From JAYPHU01 sp964611435 (GTDB lineage Bacteria > Pseudomonadota > Alphaproteobacteria > Rhodospirillales > UBA2165), in the NCBI GenBank assembly GCA_964611435.1, contig CAZSXT010000015.1, positions 1 to 64,000 of the forward strand: DNA of 64,000 nt. Direction: 5' to 3'. The notes beneath the pieces are model-generated. The model saw only the letters and a program-made list of their open reading frames with translations, made no database searches and was not told the origin of the DNA. The stretch's first letter is position 1. Each line of letters starts with the position of its first letter. Positions 8,551 through 15,911 of this stretch are shown in pieces. The position numbers were made by a program, and so were the translations under genes.

Positions 8551-8627
8551 TAGACCTCGGAAACGGCAAGTGCCATATTCCCCCTAATACTTCAATCGTG
8601 GCCGCCTGCGAAGCGAGACATTTTAAC

Positions 8628-8984
8628 ATGAGCCTAGGTACCAAGATTTATACATTGTTTAACGGCGAACAGGTCGGGCAAGACGTGTTCGGCAATCGTT
8701 ATTACCGGGGCAAGGGCAAAAAGCTTAACGGACGGGAACGCCGGTGGGTTGTCTACAAGGGCATTGTCGAGGCCTCGAAAGTGCCGCCGGAGTGGCATGC
8801 ATGGCTCCACTACACGGTGGACGAACCGCTGATAGAACAAGTCACCAAGGCCAAAGACTGGCAACAGCAGCATCAGCCAAACTTGACCGGCACCGCCGGC
8901 GCCTATCGTCCCGCGGGGCACCAACTCGAAGGCGGGGTGCGCGCCAAGGCGACTGGTGATTACGAGGCTTGGACCCCAGAATAA
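8628..8984 (+). CDS. NADH:ubiquinone oxidoreductase accessory subunit, NDUFA12 family
   Basis: The 118-residue protein matches the B17.2/NDUFA12 family: GEQVGQDVFGNRYYRGKG near the N terminus, RRWVVYKG, and VPPEWHAWLHYTVDEPL in the middle. It is an accessory subunit of complex I confined to alphaproteobacteria and mitochondria, and acts on the matrix/cytoplasmic arm. I chose the ATG at 8628 because upstream in-frame sequence runs into the spacer after the MITE and does not resemble the family. It leads a plus-strand run with two MlaD-like genes and DUF2155; such neighbours are common for this gene in alphaproteobacteria. Confidence 0.9.
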   Translation: MSLGTKIYTLFNGEQVGQDVFGNRYYRGKGKKLNGRERRWVVYKGIVEASKVPPEWHAWLHYTVDEPLIEQVTKAKDWQQQHQPNLTGTAGAYRPAGHQLEGGVRAKATGDYEAWTPE

Positions 8985-9009
8985 GCCGCCGGCGCGAGGA
9001 TAGCTCTCC

Positions 9010-9492
9010 ATGAATGAGGATGCCAAAGCGATCACAACGGGACTAGTTACCCTGGTCGTCCTTGTTTTGATCGGCTCGTTTTCGTTCAGGACGGATAAGG
9101 TCAATGCCGCCGAATACACCGAAATTAACGCGACGTTCGGCAAGATCGACGGGTTGTCCGTTGGTGATGAGGTCCGGATGAGCGGCATCAAGATTGGCGA
9201 GGTGTCGAAGGTCACGTTGACTGATCAGTATCAGGCCCGGGTCCGTTTCAAGCTGGATACGGGAATCCAAATCCCCAGGGACACGTCAGTCGCCATTCAT
9301 ACCGAGAGTATATTCGGCTCGAAGCACGTGATCTTCAGTCCCGGCGCCGAGGAAAACTACATGAAATCTGGCGATTCCTTTGATTTTGCCCAATCGTCGG
9401 TGGACGTGCAGGAAATCATGGATCTGATCATCGGTCAGGCCAAGGCCAACCGGGATAAAATTCAAAAACAGCTCGAAGCTTTAAAGAAGTAG
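9010..9492 (+). CDS. MlaD-like MCE-domain lipid transport protein (first copy)
   Basis: The 160-residue protein has a single N-terminal membrane anchor (residues about 9-26, TTGLVTLVVLVLIGSFSF), then one MCE domain (about 36-115) with FGKIDGLSVGDEVRMSGIKIG, and a short C-terminal helix. MCE proteins of this size form hexameric periplasmic rings that carry phospholipids between the inner and outer membrane as part of the Mla ABC system. No mlaE, mlaF, mlaB or mlaC gene lies nearby. It is followed after 33 bp by a second MCE gene of the same layout, so the two may form a mixed ring or serve different transporters. Confidence 0.85.
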   Translation: MNEDAKAITTGLVTLVVLVLIGSFSFRTDKVNAAEYTEINATFGKIDGLSVGDEVRMSGIKIGEVSKVTLTDQYQARVRFKLDTGIQIPRDTSVAIHTESIFGSKHVIFSPGAEENYMKSGDSFDFAQSSVDVQEIMDLIIGQAKANRDKIQKQLEALKK

Positions 9493-9525
9493 CCGGCAGG
9501 GTCCGGTCAGTCTGGAGAGGCAGTC

Positions 9526-9975
9526 ATGCGGAAAAATGTTGCGGAAACCATCATGGGGGCGGTCGTGCTGATTGTCGCTGGCGCGTTTCTCTATTTCTTT
9601 GTGACAACGGCGCAAATTCAGACAGTTCAGGGATACACTGTGAAGGCGTTGTTCGCGAATATTGGCGGATTGCAGGCGGGAAGCGATGTCCGCATCAACG
9701 GAATCAAGGTTGGCTCCGTCACCGAGCGGATTATCAACGAGGATTACGACGCGGTTGTGACGTTGAAAATTTCCGGTGAGGTGAAAATTCCTAAAAACTC
9801 CGTCGCGGCGATCGGCAGCGGCGGCTTCATCAGTGGGCCGCATATCGCAATCAAACCGGGCAACGTCAAAGAGTATCTGGCGGATGGAGACAGGTTGGCC
9901 AAGACCGAAGACTTCAAATCACTGGAAGATCAGGTGGGCGAAGTGATCTTCCTGGCGACCGGCGGCAACAAATAA
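9526..9975 (+). CDS. MlaD-like MCE-domain lipid transport protein (second copy)
   Basis: The 149-residue product repeats the layout of the preceding gene: a membrane anchor (about residues 8-27, with LIVAGAFLYFF) and one MCE domain with FANIGGLQAGSDVRINGIKVG. Similarity between the copies is clear in this core but low elsewhere, which points to an old duplication. The typical MlaD motif SGGFISGPHIAIKPG is better preserved here than in the first copy (TESIFGSKHVIFSPG), so this may be the orthologue of canonical MlaD. It sits 31 bp before the DUF2155 gene. Confidence 0.85.
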   Translation: MRKNVAETIMGAVVLIVAGAFLYFFVTTAQIQTVQGYTVKALFANIGGLQAGSDVRINGIKVGSVTERIINEDYDAVVTLKISGEVKIPKNSVAAIGSGGFISGPHIAIKPGNVKEYLADGDRLAKTEDFKSLEDQVGEVIFLATGGNK

Positions 9976-10006
9976 TTTCCGCAATTTCATCCTAAATAGC
10001 GGCCTC

Positions 10007-10432
10007 ATGAAACTTTGCTTATTCATGAAACGTATCGCTGTCGTTTGTCCGATGGCCGGCGCGATACTCCTGCCAATTCAGGCGAGCGCAGAGGCATACG
10101 ATACCGCGGTCTTGCAGACGCTGGACAAAGTGACCGCGCGGGTGTCCACATTTGACGCGCCGGTGGGTCAAACGGTGCGCTTTGGAACGTTGGCGATCAT
10201 CGCGCGGACGTGCGACAAGCGTCCACCGGAAGAGCAACCCGAAAGCGCGGCATTTTTGGATATCGCCGAGGTCAGACCCGGCGAGCCGACAGTCAGTGTT
10301 TTTCGAGGGTGGATGTTTGCGTCCAGCCCGGCGCTCTCCGCCATGGAACACCCGGTCTACGATGTTTGGGTTTTAGACTGTATCAGCTCTACCAGTGAAT
10401 CCGCATCGCCGGAGCCCGGCAAATCTGATTGA
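10007..10432 (+). CDS. DUF2155 domain-containing secreted protein
   Basis: The 141-residue protein has a signal peptide ending in the LPIQASAEA region, then the DUF2155 core: LDKVTARVSTFDAPVGQTVRFGTL, a Cys in IIARTCDKRPP, FRGWMFASSPALSAMEHPVYDVWVLDC. The two conserved cysteines probably form a disulfide in the periplasm. The function is unknown. The gene usually lies beside aat and the NDUFA12-family gene in alphaproteobacteria, as here. The last 25 or so codons overlap the 3' end of aat on the opposite strand by 76 bp; the residues after VLDC look like an unconserved tail. A second ATG lies seven codons downstream. Confidence 0.85.
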   Translation: MKLCLFMKRIAVVCPMAGAILLPIQASAEAYDTAVLQTLDKVTARVSTFDAPVGQTVRFGTLAIIARTCDKRPPEEQPESAAFLDIAEVRPGEPTVSVFRGWMFASSPALSAMEHPVYDVWVLDCISSTSESASPEPGKSD

Positions 10433-11046
10433 AAATGCGCGTCTACAATGAGGGCGTGATCCAACATCAGATGGTATTCTTCCCGGGGCACCTCGATGGC
10501 GCCGAGGGTTGTCAGGTGGTCGGTCACGAATTGTGTGTCCAACAGCACAAAGCCGCAGCGTTTCAAATGCGCCACCAGGTGAACCAGGGCGACTTTGCTG
10601 GCGTCCCGATCCCGATGAAACATACTTTCACCGAAGAATCCGCCCTTCAGTGAAACGCCATAAAGCCCGCCGGCCAATTTTCCGTCCCGCCAGCATTCCA
10701 CCGAATGGACATGTCCCATCATATAGAGCTGAGTATAGAGGCGGATGATCTCGTCATTGATCCAGGTTTCCTGGCGGCCACTGCCTTCTGCGGCGCAGGC
10801 TTCAATTACTTGTTTGAAATCATGGTTGAAACGCACCTCGAAGGGTGCGCGCTTCAGGGTCTTTTTCAGGCTTTTGGATATATGCAGTCCGTCCAAGGGA
10901 ATAATGCCCCGCATCTCCGGATCGACCCAGAAGAGCTCTTTATCGTGGCGGTTCTCGGCCATGGGAAAAATGCCCGAGGCATAGGCCCGGAGAAGAATTT
11001 CCGGCGTTAACTTGAATCGATCTTCGGACTGTCCGGGTTCGGTCAT
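10357..11046 (-). CDS. aat: Leucyl/phenylalanyl-tRNA-protein transferase
   Basis: The 229-residue enzyme transfers Leu or Phe from tRNA to proteins with N-terminal Arg or Lys, marking them for ClpAP (N-degron pathway). Motifs include LLRAYASGIFPMAE, FWVDPEMRGIIPLDGLHISKSL, NDEIIRLYTQLYMMGHVHSVECW, and GGLYGVSLKGGFFGESMFHR. The length matches alphaproteobacterial Aat. It lies six bases after aroQ on the same strand, so the two are co-transcribed; the accBC genes that usually separate them are absent. The 3' end overlaps the convergent DUF2155 gene. Confidence 0.95.
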   Translation of the reverse strand: MTEPGQSEDRFKLTPEILLRAYASGIFPMAENRHDKELFWVDPEMRGIIPLDGLHISKSLKKTLKRAPFEVRFNHDFKQVIEACAAEGSGRQETWINDEIIRLYTQLYMMGHVHSVECWRDGKLAGGLYGVSLKGGFFGESMFHRDRDASKVALVHLVAHLKRCGFVLLDTQFVTDHLTTLGAIEVPREEYHLMLDHALIVDAHFQSDLPGSGDADSLVELIQSKTQTS

Positions 11047-11051
11047 TCGTC

Positions 11052-11489
11052 TTAGTTGGTCAGTTTCGCCGCTGCGCGCAAGGCAAATTCATAGCCCTGG
11101 CTGCCGAAGCCACAAATCACGCCTTTGGCCACGCTCGATATATAGGAATGATGGCGGAACTCTTCCCGCTGAAAAACATTGGAGAGATGAACCTCAATCA
11201 CCGGTATCCCGCACGCCAAGAGCGCGTCGTGGATCGCTACCGAGGTGTGGGTGTACGCGCCCGCGTTCAGAATGATGGCGCTCTGGCTGCCGCCAGCCTG
11301 TTGAATCCAATCAACGATCTCGCCTTCGGTGTTGCTCTGGCGGAAATCGAGCTCAAGGCCGAGTTCGCCGGCCAAGGTCCGGCATTTGGCCTCAATATCG
11401 GCCAGGGTCTCCGAGCCGTAGATTTCAGGCTCCCGCGTGCCCAGCATGTTGAGGTTGGGGCCGTTGATGATCGTTACGCTATGTGACAT
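11052..11489 (-). CDS. aroQ: 3-dehydroquinate dehydratase, type II
   Basis: The 145-residue enzyme performs the third step of the shikimate pathway, dehydrating 3-dehydroquinate. Type II hallmarks are INGPNLNMLGTREPEIYG at the N terminus (containing the catalytic Arg and Tyr loop), FRQSNTEGEIVDWIQQA, LNAGAYTHTSVAIHDAL, and VHLSNVFQREEFRHHSY with the catalytic His. It leads a two-gene operon with aat. A MITE-like element starts 55 bp upstream of its start codon, so that element either supplies or replaces part of its promoter. Confidence 0.96.
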   Translation of the reverse strand: MSHSVTIINGPNLNMLGTREPEIYGSETLADIEAKCRTLAGELGLELDFRQSNTEGEIVDWIQQAGGSQSAIILNAGAYTHTSVAIHDALLACGIPVIEVHLSNVFQREEFRHHSYISSVAKGVICGFGSQGYEFALRAAAKLTN

Positions 11490-11543
11490 GTGTCGCTTTC
11501 CTTGATGAGGCGGTTATACCAGCCCAAGACCGAAAGTATCCTA

Positions 11544-11809
11544 GGGCCCGGTCTCTTTATTCTCATACAATTGCGTTCGGGGGAAAGGTTACGGCTGCGA
11601 GAAAACAAGCGCAAGGACATGCTGGCGCATATTCGAGTATTATTTTCAATGCAGAGGGGAGCTTTCCCGCGAACCCAACGGGCGGCGTCTCTTTTGCCGG
11701 CGACGGCGTCGCCAAGCCTTGAAATATATGGGATATTCCTGCGACTTGGCTCCTAGTCACCGGCAAAACTGACTGCCGCGCAATGGATGACAATAAAGAG
11801 GCCGGACCC
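11544..11809 (+). mobile_element. MITE-like element, copy 2 (266 bp), inverted relative to copy 1
   Basis: It runs from GGGCCCGGTCTCTTTATT to AATAAAGAGGCCGGACCC and is a close inverted copy of the element at 8285-8550. About 15-18 differences are spread along it, including a change of CCTTTAAAT to CCTTGAAAT that puts a stop in one of the open frames. The left flank is CTA and the right flank is TCG, so no target duplication is preserved. It occupies the centre of the 446 bp divergent region between aroQ and thiSG. No TPP riboswitch motif is seen in the rest of that region. Confidence 0.8.
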
Positions 11810-11935
11810 TCGGAACACAGGATAAATGAAGAATTAATTGCCAAACGAGAGTCCCGGCCTTGAATGTTGCATGGCCAGCCCCGTCGGCACATACTCGGTC
11901 CACTGGTTTTAACGAAGAATACGGAATATATCCCG

Positions 11936-12931
11936 ATGCATATTACGCTGAACGGCGAACCCCACAATCTAGAGGCGCCGATGACCGTCGCCGGGCTCTT
12001 GGGCGAGCTTGGCCTGGACACCAAAAAGGTCGCGGTCGAACGCAACTTGGAAATCGTGCCCAAGTCCACGTATAGCGATGTTGACCTCGCCGATGGCGAC
12101 CGGCTGGAGGTGGTGCACTTTATCGGTGGGGGGGCGCCCGAAGGGGCGGGTTCTTTGCCGGGGAAAGACACTTTCGAAGTGGCGGGCAAGGTTTTCTCGT
12201 CGCGGCTGCTGGTCGGCACCGGCAAGTACAAGGACTTCGAGGAGACGGCGGAAGCGATTGAGGCCTCGGGGGCGGAGATCGTCACCGTGGCGGTGCGCCG
12301 GGTGAATGTCACAAATCCGAAAGAGCCCATGCTGGTCGATTATGTGGACCCAAAGAAATACACCTATCTGCCCAACACTGCCGGCTGCCACACGGCGGAC
12401 GATGCGCTGCGGACCCTGCGTCTGGCGCGGGAGGCCGGCGGTTGGGATCTGGTGAAGCTGGAGGTCCTGTGGGACCATGTGACCCTCTATCCGCACATGA
12501 CCGAAACCCTGAAAGCAGCCGAGGATCTGATCAAGGAAGACTTCAAGGTTATGGTCTATTGCAGCGATGATCCGGTCATGGCGCAGCGGCTGGAGGATAT
12601 GGGCTGTTCCGCCATCATGCCGTTGGGTGCGCCCATCGGGTCGGGGTTGGGCATTCAAAATCCGGTCGGCATCCGGCTGATCATCGAGCAGGCCAATGTG
12701 CCGGTGCTGGTGGATGCCGGCGTCGGCACCGCGTCTGATGCGGCGGAGGCCATGGAACTCGGCTGCGATGGGGTGCTGATGAACACGGCGATCGCCGAAG
12801 CCAAGGACCCGATCGCCATGGCGCGGGCCATGAAACACGCCGTTGAAGCCGGGCGTCTCGCTTATCTGGCCGGCCGCATGCCCAAGAAAATGTATGCCGA
12901 CCCGTCTTCGCCGCTTGCCGGGCTGATTTGA
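11936..12931 (+). CDS. thiSG: ThiS-ThiG fusion: sulfur carrier plus thiazole synthase
   Basis: Residues 1-66 form a ThiS ubiquitin-like domain ending in EVVHFIGGG, and residues from about 76 to 331 form ThiG (FSSRLLVGTGKY, VKLEVLWD with the Schiff-base Lys, VPVLVDAGVGTASDAAEAMELG, GVLMNTAIAEA). Together they make the thiazole ring of thiamine from deoxyxylulose phosphate, glycine-derived dehydroglycine and ThiS-bound sulfur. Free ThiS must end in Gly-Gly to carry a thiocarboxylate, so the internal Gly-Gly-Gly implies cleavage or a modified mechanism. The start at 11936 is chosen because ThiS domains begin MxIxLNG. Its stop overlaps the next gene (TTGA). Confidence 0.93.
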   Translation: MHITLNGEPHNLEAPMTVAGLLGELGLDTKKVAVERNLEIVPKSTYSDVDLADGDRLEVVHFIGGGAPEGAGSLPGKDTFEVAGKVFSSRLLVGTGKYKDFEETAEAIEASGAEIVTVAVRRVNVTNPKEPMLVDYVDPKKYTYLPNTAGCHTADDALRTLRLAREAGGWDLVKLEVLWDHVTLYPHMTETLKAAEDLIKEDFKVMVYCSDDPVMAQRLEDMGCSAIMPLGAPIGSGLGIQNPVGIRLIIEQANVPVLVDAGVGTASDAAEAMELGCDGVLMNTAIAEAKDPIAMARAMKHAVEAGRLAYLAGRMPKKMYADPSSPLAGLI

Positions 12932-14886
12932 GCGACCCGTTTTTAGAGGCGCAACGACTCCATAACGCCGGGCAGTTGGCCGAGGCTCAGGCCCTCTATG
13001 CCGAGGTCATCGAAGACAGTCCGACCCACGAAAAGGCGCTCTATCTACTGGGCACGGTTCTGGCGCAGCGCGGCCGGTTTGAACAGGCGGTGGCGTTTCT
13101 GCGCCGCGCCATCGATGAAAATCCGGAGAACGCGGTTTATCACACCAATCTAGGTGTCGCGCGCCAGAACCTGGGACGGTTGGACCGGGCAAAGGCGTCG
13201 TTTGACCGGGCGATCAAATTCGATCCCAACAATGTGGATGCCTACTACAATCTGGCCAAGCTGTACCGGCAGCTCGAACTCCCCGATGCAGCCCTGATGA
13301 CCTACGAGCAGGTCCTGTCACTGAACCCCGAACGGACGGATGCGCTGGTCAACATGGGCAACATCCTGGACGAGGAAGGCCGGCTCGACGAGGCGCTGGC
13401 CTGTTTCGAACGTGCCGTGAAGATCAACCCCAAGGCCGGACGCGCCTATATCAATCTCGGCAATCTTTACCGGCGCATGGGGGAGGCGGAGAAGGCGGTC
13501 AGCGCCTATGACGGGTTGATCCGGCTGCGCGCCCACGGTGGCATGCGCATCAAAAGGGCGACGACCCTGCCGGTGGTGTACCGCGACCACGCCCATATCG
13601 AAGAGGCCCGCGCCGTATTCGAGAACCGGGTGTGGGAACTGTTGGACGATCCCAATCTTACCGTGGTTGATCCGACCTTGGAGACCTCCACTACCAATTT
13701 TTTCCTGGCGTACCAGAACAAGAACGACAAAGAGTTGCAGCAGCTGACGGCCCGGCTGCATCTGAAATCCTGTCCGCGTCTGGGCAGCGTCGCGCCGCAC
13801 TGTGAGGGGGACCGCAAGCCGGGTCGTATCCGGCTCGGTCTGATCTCCGCCTACTTTCGCCGCCATTCCATCGGCCGGATGATGATCGGGCTGATGCGCA
13901 GCCTGCCGCGGGAGGATTTCGAAGTGGTGCTGATCACGCCCCGGACGACCCGTGATCCGCTGGCCAGGGAGTTTCAAAAGCTGGCTGACCAGACCATTTA
14001 CCTGGGCGAGCATTTTTGGGAGGACCAGCAGAAGATCGCCGAGGCCAAGCTGGATGTCCTGTTCTACGCGGATATCGGCATGGATATCCGGACGTACTTT
14101 ATGGCCTTCGCCCGCCTGGCGCCCGTGCAGTGTTGCACCTGGGGGCATCCGGACACGACAGGCATTCCGAATATGGACTATTTTCTGTCGAGCAACTGGT
14201 TGGAGCCTGAAGATGCGGCGGATCACTACAGCGAGGAATTGGTGAAACTGCCGACCCTGCCGACCCGCTACCCGTTCCCGGATATCCCGGAGAATTTGAA
14301 AGATCGGGCGGCGTTTGGTCTGCCAAAAGATGAGACGATTTACTTGTGTCCGCAAAGCGCCATCAAACATCATCCCGATCTGGATCAGCTCTTCGCTGGC
14401 GTGTTGCGGGGCGATGCGCAGGGCAGGGTGGTGCTGGTCGATGGCGCGGTGTCCCACTGGAGCACGCTGCTCAAAGAGCGGTGGGCGACGACCATCCCCG
14501 ATGTGATGGACCGGATCACTATTGTGCCGCGCCAGGCGCCGGAGGACTTCATTGCCCTTCAGGCGACGGCGGACGTGATCCTGGATACGCCGCACTTCAG
14601 CGGCGGCAACACGACTTACGAAAGCTTTGCGCTCAGCAAGCCTATTGTCACTCTGGACAGCGCCTTCATGCGGGGCCGGGTCACCGCCGGCTTGTATCGG
14701 ATGATGGCGATGGTAGACGGTATCGCGGCAGACCTGAATGAGTACGTGGAGACAGCCCTCCGCTTAGGCACAGAATCTGACGCCCGCGCCGATTTCGCCC
14801 GGCGATTAAGCGAGCGCAACGAGGTGCTGTTCGACGAGGCGGCGGTGACCGACGCGTTTGCGGACTTCTTTCGAAACACAGCCTGA
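12928..14886 (+). CDS. TPR protein with GT41 (OGT/SPINDLY-like) glycosyltransferase domain
   Basis: The 652-residue protein starts with about six TPR units (residues 1-205, e.g. AVYHTNLGVARQNLGRLDRA and GRAYINLGNLYRRMGEAEKA). From about residue 285 follows an O-GlcNAc-transferase-like catalytic region: GLISAYFRRHSIGRMM, CTWGHPDTTGIPNMDYFLS, and FSGGNTTYESFALSKPIVT. Such enzymes put GlcNAc or other sugars on proteins such as flagellins, or act in surface glycan synthesis; the target is unknown. The only plausible start is the TTG at 12928, which overlaps the thiSG stop (ATTTGA), so it is translationally coupled. No other in-frame ATG occurs before the repeats. Confidence 0.85.
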   Translation: MSDPFLEAQRLHNAGQLAEAQALYAEVIEDSPTHEKALYLLGTVLAQRGRFEQAVAFLRRAIDENPENAVYHTNLGVARQNLGRLDRAKASFDRAIKFDPNNVDAYYNLAKLYRQLELPDAALMTYEQVLSLNPERTDALVNMGNILDEEGRLDEALACFERAVKINPKAGRAYINLGNLYRRMGEAEKAVSAYDGLIRLRAHGGMRIKRATTLPVVYRDHAHIEEARAVFENRVWELLDDPNLTVVDPTLETSTTNFFLAYQNKNDKELQQLTARLHLKSCPRLGSVAPHCEGDRKPGRIRLGLISAYFRRHSIGRMMIGLMRSLPREDFEVVLITPRTTRDPLAREFQKLADQTIYLGEHFWEDQQKIAEAKLDVLFYADIGMDIRTYFMAFARLAPVQCCTWGHPDTTGIPNMDYFLSSNWLEPEDAADHYSEELVKLPTLPTRYPFPDIPENLKDRAAFGLPKDETIYLCPQSAIKHHPDLDQLFAGVLRGDAQGRVVLVDGAVSHWSTLLKERWATTIPDVMDRITIVPRQAPEDFIALQATADVILDTPHFSGGNTTYESFALSKPIVTLDSAFMRGRVTAGLYRMMAMVDGIAADLNEYVETALRLGTESDARADFARRLSERNEVLFDEAAVTDAFADFFRNTA

Positions 14887-15171
14887 GAATGTCTTTTTAC
14901 GATGTCTAACGACACTGAAACCGGCGTCGATACAGGATTATTTTCGCCGCCAAAAAGCGAGGGACGGCATCGATATTATGTCACCCAGCGGAATCTTAAA
15001 GTCATCTTTATTTGAATTCTGAGGGTTTGTCTGGATTGCAGTCATTGTTTTAGGTTGGCCGGATAGGCACTGGAGAACTCCCACCCACGCCTTAACTTTA
15101 TTAACATACTGGGCTAATTCGGCACCTTTCAGTTTGATGCAATAGCGGACAAGTTCTCCGTTCACCGGTTT
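14887..15171. other. Intergenic region before the pseudogene (285 bp)
   Basis: I see no convincing gene here. It may contain the eroded 5' end of the solute-binding protein pseudogene that follows. A 75-codon open frame on the minus strand (14938-15165, GTG start, no ribosome binding site) is considered doubtful. Confidence 0.35.
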
Positions 15172-15743
15172 ATGCCTTGGAAGCGAACTTTACTCTCGGT
15201 GAAAGGCGGCACGGTTTCTGCGGCGTTCACCAGCAGTTTTAAAAAGGATCGGGCGGAATTTGGCGCCTACCCCATGAGAAACGGTAAACCAGATCCGACT
15301 CGGCTCAGCGTGTATACGCTTACCATCTTTATTCAAAGCGAAGTACGCCCGAAGCTACAGGCGGTTGGAAAAATTCGATTGCGAAAGCTCGTGTTGGGGT
15401 CGAGCAAGCTGCCTCTATTATTCCGAGACTCACTGAACTTGGTGCGAGCCCATACGAGAGGGCGGGATATGACAATCTTCTCGAAATGCTTTCAAAAGGC
15501 CGGTTTCGATTTGTGGCGGGAATCGCGGACAATGTTGACCCTCGCATTAGAGCAAACGAGACATTTGCCAGTGAACTAGTTAAGCTTGACCCACCGCTCG
15601 AAGTACGGGTGGGCTACGTTATGTTTGGGAAGAGATTCTACGAAGACAACAAAACTTTAGTCGAGTGCTTCTGGGACGAATCTGCTCGCCTATCTAAAAC
15701 CGATTGGTATCAAAAAATCGTTGATGAATATCATCAAAACTAA
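15172..15743 (+). pseudogene. Remnant of a family 3 (amino-acid type) periplasmic solute-binding protein
   Basis: Two reading frames together encode the C-terminal two-thirds of a transporter substrate-binding protein. The first frame gives MPWKRTLLSVKGGTVSAAF and FKKDRAEFGAYPMRNGKPDPTR, the usual PWKRAL-VKNG and ERxEFxxYP motifs. Near 15309-15312 the frame shifts by one base and continues RVYAYHLYSKR...GRFRFVAGIADNVDPRI...VMFGKRFYEDNKTLVECFW to the stop at 15743. The signal peptide and first lobe are missing upstream. Frameshift plus truncation make it non-functional unless the sequence contains an error. It lacks any transporter partner genes. Confidence 0.7.
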
Positions 15744-15911
15744 GTGAGCCGTGTCTGACGTGGGTCGCCTTCGCATCAAACCCGGCCGGTTCCGGTGATC
15801 GCGGAGTAGGCCGCTTGGCTTCGGCAAGCAGCACCTAAAGTTTATGACACGATAACACGGTCGGCGTATATGGTGCGTGACAATTGATCCGATGCGGATG
15901 AAACTGCGGCC

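Noticed and set aside
11810..11935. Possible TPP riboswitch upstream of thiSG
   Set aside because: Neither the CTGAGA nor the ACCTGAT...GGATAATGCC elements of the thi box are present.
11563..12330. Long minus-strand open frame (255 codons) across MITE copy 2 and thiSG
   Set aside because: It is antisense to the conserved ThiS-ThiG coding sequence and part of it is MITE sequence; no family features are seen.
13318..14595. Long minus-strand open frame (425 codons) opposite the GT41-type gene
   Set aside because: It mirrors GC-rich codon structure of the real gene; its product is rich in His/Arg/Gln with no domain pattern.
14938..15165. 75-codon minus-strand open frame with a plausible-looking protein
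   Set aside because: It starts with GTG, has no ribosome binding site and lies in a decayed region next to a pseudogene; the product is unfamiliar. It remains possible but unsupported.
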